In this document: positions 30,924-35,920 of the stretch, piece after piece
Layout of the letters: each line of letters starts with the position of its first letter
Numbering within the stretch: the stretch's first letter is position 1
Assembly (NCBI GenBank): GCA_001804125.1
Contig: MHFI01000010.1
Location: forward strand, 1-35,920
Reading direction: 5' to 3'
DNA from: Omnitrophica bacterium RIFCSPHIGHO2_02_FULL_51_18
GTDB lineage: Bacteria; Omnitrophota; Gorgyraeia; 2-02-FULL-51-18
DNA length: 35,920 bases
Notes under the pieces: model-generated
The model's input: only the letters and a program-made list of their open reading frames with translations
Databases searched by the model: none
Told to the model about the DNA's origin: nothing
Made by a program: the position numbers and the translations under genes

Positions 30924-33900
30924 AAACCAATTGCCAGCGTTCAAAGCGGCATACGGGGCTGTACGGGCAGTAATCGCAGGACTTGGACCGGATGGAAATG
31001 TCCGCGCTCCTCAGACGCTTCACGGTCTGCCCGACGAGATCCTCCGTACCGGACAACATGGCCTCAAACGCCTCCCCGGACCAAAGCGCTCTGCGGCCGG
31101 GAAGCGAAAGCGTGTCCCGTTCCGATTCGAGGTAAAGCCCGTCACTGCCGCCCACGCTCAAGAAGCGGAGTTCGCCGCCGATCACCTCGAGTCCCAGCAA
31201 GCGCTTCACCGCGAGAATGTAAAGCGGGATCTGCAGCTCAAGCCCTTGGGAAACCTTTCTGCGGATTGAAACAGGGCGCCTGGAAAGCTTGTAATCCACC
31301 ACCAGCGCTTTTCGGGAGTTTGGGTCCACGTCCACGCGGTCAATTTTGCCCTTGATCACGAACCGATCCACGCCCTGCCCAAGCCGGAGATCATCGAACG
31401 CGTATTCAAAATAAGCGGGAACGAGGCTGCGTTCGGCCAAAGACCGTTTTTCTTGCTCGACAAACAAGCGAAGCGCCCGCTTCATCCTTGTTTCACAGAT
31501 CCTCCGGCGATACAGCGGCAGGAAACTTAAAGGGTTTTTCTCTACGGCCTGCGAAAGTTTCTTCTGAAGGCGTTCCGAGGCCAAACCTTCTTCGTTCCAG
31601 ATCCGGCCGCTTTTCCGGTCGGCCTCGGACAACTCATTGTAAAATTCCTCGAGCACTTTATGAAGCAGGTTCCCCATCTCAAGAAACTCCCGCCCTTCAG
31701 GCGGCTGGCCCAGCTTGAGGATCCGTTCCGAAAAATACTTGAAGGCACAAGTCACAAATGTTTCAAGGCGCGTCGCGCTAAACGGCCCTTGGGTGTCCGC
31801 AAATATCTGTCGGATACGGCTGTCCCGTATCAAGGCCTGCGCCGGGGAAAATGCCGCGTGCAGCACTTCCTGCAACGCTTCCGTTTTAACGTAAACGCCG
31901 ATAGCTTTTAAAACAGGTGCCGGCAAAGACAGGCGCTTGCCGGCGCCGGCGTCCTGCGGTCTGAACAAGATCTCCGACAGGCCCTGGACCACTTCACGTT
32001 CCGTCTCCCATTCATGCCACCCAGGCACCAGGTCCGATGCGTCCTTGCGCACCTCCGAAACGGCGGTGAAGCATTTTTTCACTTCTTCGATAAAAAATGA
32101 ACGAAGCGCGGGCCTGCCCTCCGTGTCAACCTTTGGGTAGGTCAAATACAGCCTTTCTTTCGCACGGCTGATTCCCATGTAGAAAAAATATCGTTCACCC
32201 GTCACGCGCCGCCGCCTCTCCTCTAACAGCGCTTCGCGTTGGTTGATCACGCGACGCTCGGCATCTTTAAAAAGAGGATCCTCGGCAACGCTTTGCGGGA
32301 ACACTTTTTCAAGAAGTCCCGCGATGAATACCGTCTTGTATTCCTTGGGGATCGCCATCACAACATCGTAAACCTGTACGCGGTTTTTTCCTCCGGGCTT
32401 AATGGAAAAAAGGGCCGATTTCAGCGAGTCCTTGAATTCCTTCACAAACAACGCGGCAGAAAAGGGCCGTGATTCTGCCCGGCGGTAAAACTTTTTGGCA
32501 TTCTCAAGAATGTCGGTGATCGTGCTCACCACTTCCGCATCGACGGCATCCGCATCGACGGCGGCCGGTGACTCCAGATCAAATTCGCTCAAAAGTTCGG
32601 TGGCCTGCCGCGTGAATTCATGGATTGTTTTGGCGCCTAAGAGGCCGTTTTCCCATTCAAATATTTTTTGAAGCAGCGTCTGCGCTTCGGGTTTCAAACC
32701 GGAATGCCGCAAAGCCTCCCACCGGCTCCTTCCGCCCAAAATATTGTCACGAAACGCAGCGCTTTCAAGCTCTGACACCTCCTGAGGCGGCACGGCGCGC
32801 CTCAGATAGCTGGATTTCAGAAAGTAAAAAAGGTCCTCCCGGCTCCAGTCCTCGCCGATCAGGTTCATAAAACGGTAGAGCGCCATCGCCAGACCGTGCT
32901 CGATCAATTTTTCACGCTCATGCACAACGACCGGAATCCCGAATTCCGCAAAAACCGACCGCACCAGCTGACGGTAAGAACCGATCTTCCTTAAGATGAT
33001 GCAGATATCGCTGTAGTGGGTGACCGATTCCCGGTAAAGCCTTTTGATCTCGCGCGCGATCATTTCGACCTCGCCGCGGAGGCTGTTCGCCTCTAAGACT
33101 TCAATGCTCCGCTTCGGGTTGTTTCGAAGCGACGGTTTTTCCAGAAATAAATTTTGCTGAAGATGCCTGAGGGATTCATTGCCCGTGCGGTGATTGTGAC
33201 TGTCTGAGGAGCGGGTTTCCCGAAATCCCAGATTCAACAAAAATTCCTGCGTCTGGACCGGATAATCAAACACATGAAGGCGCGACCGGTAGTTTTGAGG
33301 CAAGGTCAAGGTGGCCACGACCCGTCCGGAATGTCCGCATAAGTAAGCGATAAATTTCTGCTGCGCGCGCGTGAAGTGATAGAAACCGTCGAAAATAACA
33401 AGATCCGCCAGATCCGCCCGGGGGGATGTTTGTAAAAGCTGGGCCACAGGGTCTTCAAGCTCCTCAAGACACATTTTCACAAGCTCCGTCTCGTAGGCTT
33501 TCATCAGCACCGTAAAATCCCTGAACTTCACGCGAAATACGGGGTCCTTAAGAAGCGTTTGGGCGCGTTTTTCAAACTCCCGGATACTGAGCAGCGCGCC
33601 TTTAAACTCCTTGATCGTATCGACCAAAAGTTCGTAAAAACCGGGGAAGGTTTTCACTTTCTCAAAATAAGGGAAGGATCTGCCTTCCTCTTGCAGCACG
33701 TCTCTTAAGACCCTTTTACGGATGGCATCGGTGGGACGCGCCATGGAGCGCGAGGATGCCGAGAGCCGCAATATGAAATCATGGAGGGTCAGGATATGCG
33801 CGTTGAAGAGACCCGGCACCTCCTGCTTCAGGATAAGATTTCGGATCCGCTCCGCGTGCTCACGGTTGGGGAGAATAAAAAAAGAGCGGCTGTCAATGCC

Positions 33901-33996
33901 GCCCTTCGATTCCAAGATCTTATCCTTAAAAGAGTCGATGCAGTAAGTTGTCTTCCCGGTTCCGGGAGGTGAGCATAAAAGATCCAAGACCGCCAT
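30904..33996 (-). CDS. addB: AddB-type helicase-nuclease subunit
   Basis: Partner of AddA, 1030 residues. It keeps an N-terminal Walker A (CSPPGTGKTTYC, residues about 8-19), as the Bacillus-type AddB does. The RecB-like nuclease near the C-terminus shows IKGKIDRVDV, ALVVDYKLS and GLELQIPLYILA. The iron-sulfur cluster ligands that staple this domain are present: one Cys in TFVTCAFKYFSERIL and three in CDYCPYSPVC at the end. The order addB-addA with overlapping ends is the usual operon. The ATG has no good ribosome site. In bacteria with AddAB the complex degrades DNA until a Chi sequence; the local Chi is unknown. Confidence 0.92.
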   Translation of the reverse strand: MAVLDLLCSPPGTGKTTYCIDSFKDKILESKGGIDSRSFFILPNREHAERIRNLILKQEVPGLFNAHILTLHDFILRLSASSRSMARPTDAIRKRVLRDVLQEEGRSFPYFEKVKTFPGFYELLVDTIKEFKGALLSIREFEKRAQTLLKDPVFRVKFRDFTVLMKAYETELVKMCLEELEDPVAQLLQTSPRADLADLVIFDGFYHFTRAQQKFIAYLCGHSGRVVATLTLPQNYRSRLHVFDYPVQTQEFLLNLGFRETRSSDSHNHRTGNESLRHLQQNLFLEKPSLRNNPKRSIEVLEANSLRGEVEMIAREIKRLYRESVTHYSDICIILRKIGSYRQLVRSVFAEFGIPVVVHEREKLIEHGLAMALYRFMNLIGEDWSREDLFYFLKSSYLRRAVPPQEVSELESAAFRDNILGGRSRWEALRHSGLKPEAQTLLQKIFEWENGLLGAKTIHEFTRQATELLSEFDLESPAAVDADAVDAEVVSTITDILENAKKFYRRAESRPFSAALFVKEFKDSLKSALFSIKPGGKNRVQVYDVVMAIPKEYKTVFIAGLLEKVFPQSVAEDPLFKDAERRVINQREALLEERRRRVTGERYFFYMGISRAKERLYLTYPKVDTEGRPALRSFFIEEVKKCFTAVSEVRKDASDLVPGWHEWETEREVVQGLSEILFRPQDAGAGKRLSLPAPVLKAIGVYVKTEALQEVLHAAFSPAQALIRDSRIRQIFADTQGPFSATRLETFVTCAFKYFSERILKLGQPPEGREFLEMGNLLHKVLEEFYNELSEADRKSGRIWNEEGLASERLQKKLSQAVEKNPLSFLPLYRRRICETRMKRALRLFVEQEKRSLAERSLVPAYFEYAFDDLRLGQGVDRFVIKGKIDRVDVDPNSRKALVVDYKLSRRPVSIRRKVSQGLELQIPLYILAVKRLLGLEVIGGELRFLSVGGSDGLYLESERDTLSLPGRRALWSGEAFEAMLSGTEDLVGQTVKRLRSADISIRSKSCDYCPYSPVCRFERWQLVYENDGE

Positions 33997-34027
33997 AGGG
34001 AGTTTTGTCCCGTCTTCTGTTGCTCAC

Positions 34028-34055
34028 ATCATAACACAAAAAGCGGAAATTATTC
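34028..34055 (-). promoter_or_regulatory. Possible addBA promoter
   Basis: TATGAT on the minus strand (34028-34033) is a good -10. The best -35 at 18 bases is CTGAAT, which is weak and overlaps the end of the ComFB-like gene. The start of transcription would be about 25 bases before the addB ATG. Confidence 0.35.
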
Positions 34056-34353
34056 AGCGCGGATGAGAGCGCACAATCGCAATGGCAGCTTTCAGTTCCC
34101 GAACAATGTCCTGCTCGATCTTATCTTCGACCACGACCTTTTTCAGGAAATCCTTGCCGTTCTCCGTCGTCGTGTACATCGGCCAAAGACGGTTTAGCGC
34201 GAGCGCTTTGATGTCTTTTTTCGCCGTGTCGGAAAAACGCGCATGCCGGTACTCCGGCTCAGTTATGAGGCCGTCCAGCATGTCACTGGCAAGCTCTTCC
34301 ATAAAATTGGTGAGACGATTTTTATTGTCAAGCTCAGAGGGTGGTCGTGTCAT
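34054..34353 (-). CDS. ComFB-like protein
   Basis: A 99-residue cytosolic protein resembling the late competence protein ComFB domain: RLTNFMEELASDMLDGLI and the hallmark KKDIKALALNRLWPMYTTTE. Typical ComFB proteins have several Cys (a zinc site) before this block; this one has none (EPEYRHARFSD), a notable loss. In cyanobacteria, proteins of this family are linked to second-messenger signalling; their role elsewhere is unclear. AAAGGA lies upstream of the ATG and a good promoter precedes it. It lies between addB and the phosphatase gene. Confidence 0.72.
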   Translation of the reverse strand: MTRPPSELDNKNRLTNFMEELASDMLDGLITEPEYRHARFSDTAKKDIKALALNRLWPMYTTTENGKDFLKKVVVEDKIEQDIVRELKAAIAIVRSHPR

Positions 34354-34376
34354 AAATCTTGCATCCTTTAGGTGTT

Positions 34377-34405
34377 AGTATACACGAACTGGTATTAAAT
34401 TACAA
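34377..34405 (-). promoter_or_regulatory. Promoter of the ComFB-like gene
   Basis: TTGTAA and TATACT are 17 bases apart on the minus strand, about 25 bases before the ATG. The rest of the 130-base gap up to the phosphatase gene is A/T-rich with no further feature. Confidence 0.6.
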
Positions 34406-34485
34406 ATTGAAAACAAAATATTATATCTACTAACTACCGCCATAACCTTTTATACCACAAAAACATACCAAAAATCAAGCAAGCG

Positions 34486-35920
34486 CTATGCTTCAAGAGT
34501 TATTTTGGCCACAATCAGCGTAATGTCATCATGCTGTTCGGCTTTTCCCATAAATTTATTGAGATCCGCGATGGCTTCTTCCAAAATTTCACCCGCGGAG
34601 CGCGCCCTGACTTCGGACAAAACGGCCTGCAGCCTTTCAACCGTATACTCCTCCTTTTTTTTGTTTCTTGCCTCACTGACGCCGTCCGAGTAAAAGGCGA
34701 AAATGTCGCCTTCGTTCAAATGCCATTTGAAATTCAAGAAGCAGACTCCCGGCAAAATACCGATGGGCATTCCTCCTTCGGCGCTTAAAAGCTTGGATTT
34801 ACCCTGCGAGTTCACAACCACCAGCGGCAAATGGCCCCCATTCGAGAAGAGAAGCTCTTGGTTTTTAATGTCAAATACCCCGTAAGTGAGCGTCACAAAA
34901 AGGCCGCCGGTGGAGCCCGAAGCCACCGAATCGTTCAAATCCAGCAGCACGTCCGCCGGGTCCGTTTTCCGGTGCGCTGAAAATTTAAATTCGGAAACGA
35001 CTTTGGCCATGAAGAGTGCGGCCGGCGTGCCCTTTCCGGAAACGTCCCCGACCATGATCCCTATTTTCTGGCCTTCCAATTCCAAAAACGTATAAAGGTC
35101 GCCGCCGACTTCCTTGGCAGGCTTCATATAAGCGGCGATCTGGATCCCCTTCCTTTCAGGCGCCTTTTCGGGCAGAAAACTTCTCTGAATCTGGCTTGCG
35201 ATCTTGAGCTCTTTCTCCATCGACTCGCGTTTGTGCATTTCCTGGATCGTGCGGCCAAACGTGGCGGACGCATAGATGACAATCGCCCCGCTCACAGGCA
35301 AAAATAAGTCCACCCAGAGACCCCACTGGATGAAGAGGCAGACAACCGCCACGACAAATAGGATCAAGGTCAAAATAACCCCTAAAAAAGAAACGAAAAG
35401 TCTTCTGTTAAAAGCGGTCCACACGACCCACACGCTCAAAAAAAGCAGAACTAAAGCGTTTGAAAACCGCCCCGCGCGGCGGATAAAATCTCTGTTCAAC
35501 AGACTGTTCAAAACATTGGCATGAATGCCCACATTCGGATAAATGGGCTCAAGCGGCGTCGCGTTGGCGTCGTACGTGGCCGTTGCCGTGTGGCCGACGA
35601 TGCAGATCTTTCCCTTAAGCTTCGAAAGGTCCAACAGGGGCTTTTCGTTATCATAAATCTGGCGCTGGGAATACAGGATCTGATAATACGAATAATGCCG
35701 AAACGTGTGCTCCCAGATGCCCGCATAATTGATCAGCAGGTAGCCTTGATCGTCCAGGGGAACCCGGAGCTTATTTCCCAAATTCAGGTGATGGGCTGAA
35801 TCCACAAAAACCTTCTGCCGGTCTATCGTCAGCAAATCCATGGCGGCTTCAAGGCTGATGTGAAAAAAATCTTTATCCTGATACCGGATCACCGGCATGA
35901 TTCTTCTTCGCTTGCCATCC
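34486..35920 (-). CDS. CHASE2-domain PP2C (SpoIIE/RsbU-type) phosphatase, 5' end outside the window
   Basis: The ORF track starts at an internal ATG (35898), but the frame stays open to the window edge and the extra codons (DGKRRRI) belong to the CHASE2 strand DGxxRRxxPVIRYQ, so the true start lies beyond 35920. Order: CHASE2 C-terminal part (LLINYAG, ICIVGHTATATYDANATPL, IYPNVGIHANVLNSLL), three membrane helices (about 145-215 of the visible part), then the phosphatase. Catalytic motifs: EVGGDLYTFLEL, MVGDVSGKGTPAALFMA, FYSDGVSEARN and HDDITLIVAK. Such proteins usually dephosphorylate anti-sigma antagonists in partner switching; no such partners are visible. It shares its sensor type with the cyclase at 3109-4818. 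Confidence 0.92.
   Translation of the reverse strand, partial: DGKRRRIMPVIRYQDKDFFHISLEAAMDLLTIDRQKVFVDSAHHLNLGNKLRVPLDDQGYLLINYAGIWEHTFRHYSYYQILYSQRQIYDNEKPLLDLSKLKGKICIVGHTATATYDANATPLEPIYPNVGIHANVLNSLLNRDFIRRAGRFSNALVLLFLSVWVVWTAFNRRLFVSFLGVILTLILFVVAVVCLFIQWGLWVDLFLPVSGAIVIYASATFGRTIQEMHKRESMEKELKIASQIQRSFLPEKAPERKGIQIAAYMKPAKEVGGDLYTFLELEGQKIGIMVGDVSGKGTPAALFMAKVVSEFKFSAHRKTDPADVLLDLNDSVASGSTGGLFVTLTYGVFDIKNQELLFSNGGHLPLVVVNSQGKSKLLSAEGGMPIGILPGVCFLNFKWHLNEGDIFAFYSDGVSEARNKKKEEYTVERLQAVLSEVRARSAGEILEEAIADLNKFMGKAEQHDDITLIVAKITLEA

Noticed and set aside
30615-31355. 246-residue plus-strand ORF
   Set aside because: Antisense to addA and addB, both of which have complete motif sets; no recognisable domain.

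Overview
The window looks like part of a free-living, Gram-negative-type bacterial chromosome, most plausibly from an uncultured lineage such as Candidatus Omnitrophota. That placement is inferred from gene content and was not tested. The pointers are a pyruvoyl-dependent arginine decarboxylase, a DUF4912 gene beside a GH57 branching enzyme, two CHASE2 signalling proteins, BrnTA and HigBA modules, and many palindromic intergenic elements. Most genes lie on the minus strand.

Layout. 1-2.1 kb: a pterin dehydratase, a tiny zinc-ribbon protein, an ORF6N-domain remnant, a small conserved protein, a double-CDGSH Fe-S protein and the tmRNA. 2.1-4.9 kb: smpB with a strongly folded leader, a divergent TPR protein, a CHASE2-GGDEF cyclase and tRNA-Leu(CAG). 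5-12.6 kb: citrate synthase, an aspartase/fumarase-family lyase, a small lipoprotein, GH57 and DUF4912 genes, a GT39 glycosyltransferase and PdaD. 12.6-17.5 kb: ComEC and LeuRS, the latter carrying an in-frame palindromic insert.

17.5-25.7 kb is an accessory stretch, visibly richer in A/T in its middle. It holds a HigBA-type toxin-antitoxin pair with an operator inside its promoter, then a lipoprotein / PIN-domain / PD-(D/E)XK-TPR gene set joined by overlapping start and stop codons. A BrnTA pair with its own operator and an RHxxELxLK protein follow. Last comes a DUF2924-serine recombinase pair ending beside tRNA-Leu(CAA). 25.7-26.4 kb is a tRNA cluster broken up by palindromic elements, half a tRNA-Leu and a truncated GIY-YIG gene.

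26.4-35.9 kb returns to housekeeping genes: a ZIP metal transporter, a DUF2934 protein, AddA and AddB (double-strand break processing), a ComFB-like protein and a CHASE2-PP2C phosphatase that runs off the window.

The genes cover ribosome rescue (SmpB with tmRNA), DNA uptake and repair (ComEC, AddAB), glycogen-type glucan branching, polyamine synthesis (PdaD) and membrane signalling. The two most unusual themes are palindromic elements placed at gene starts, at tRNA 3' ends and even inside leuS, and the nuclease/PIN gene set in the accessory stretch, which I cannot match to a named system.
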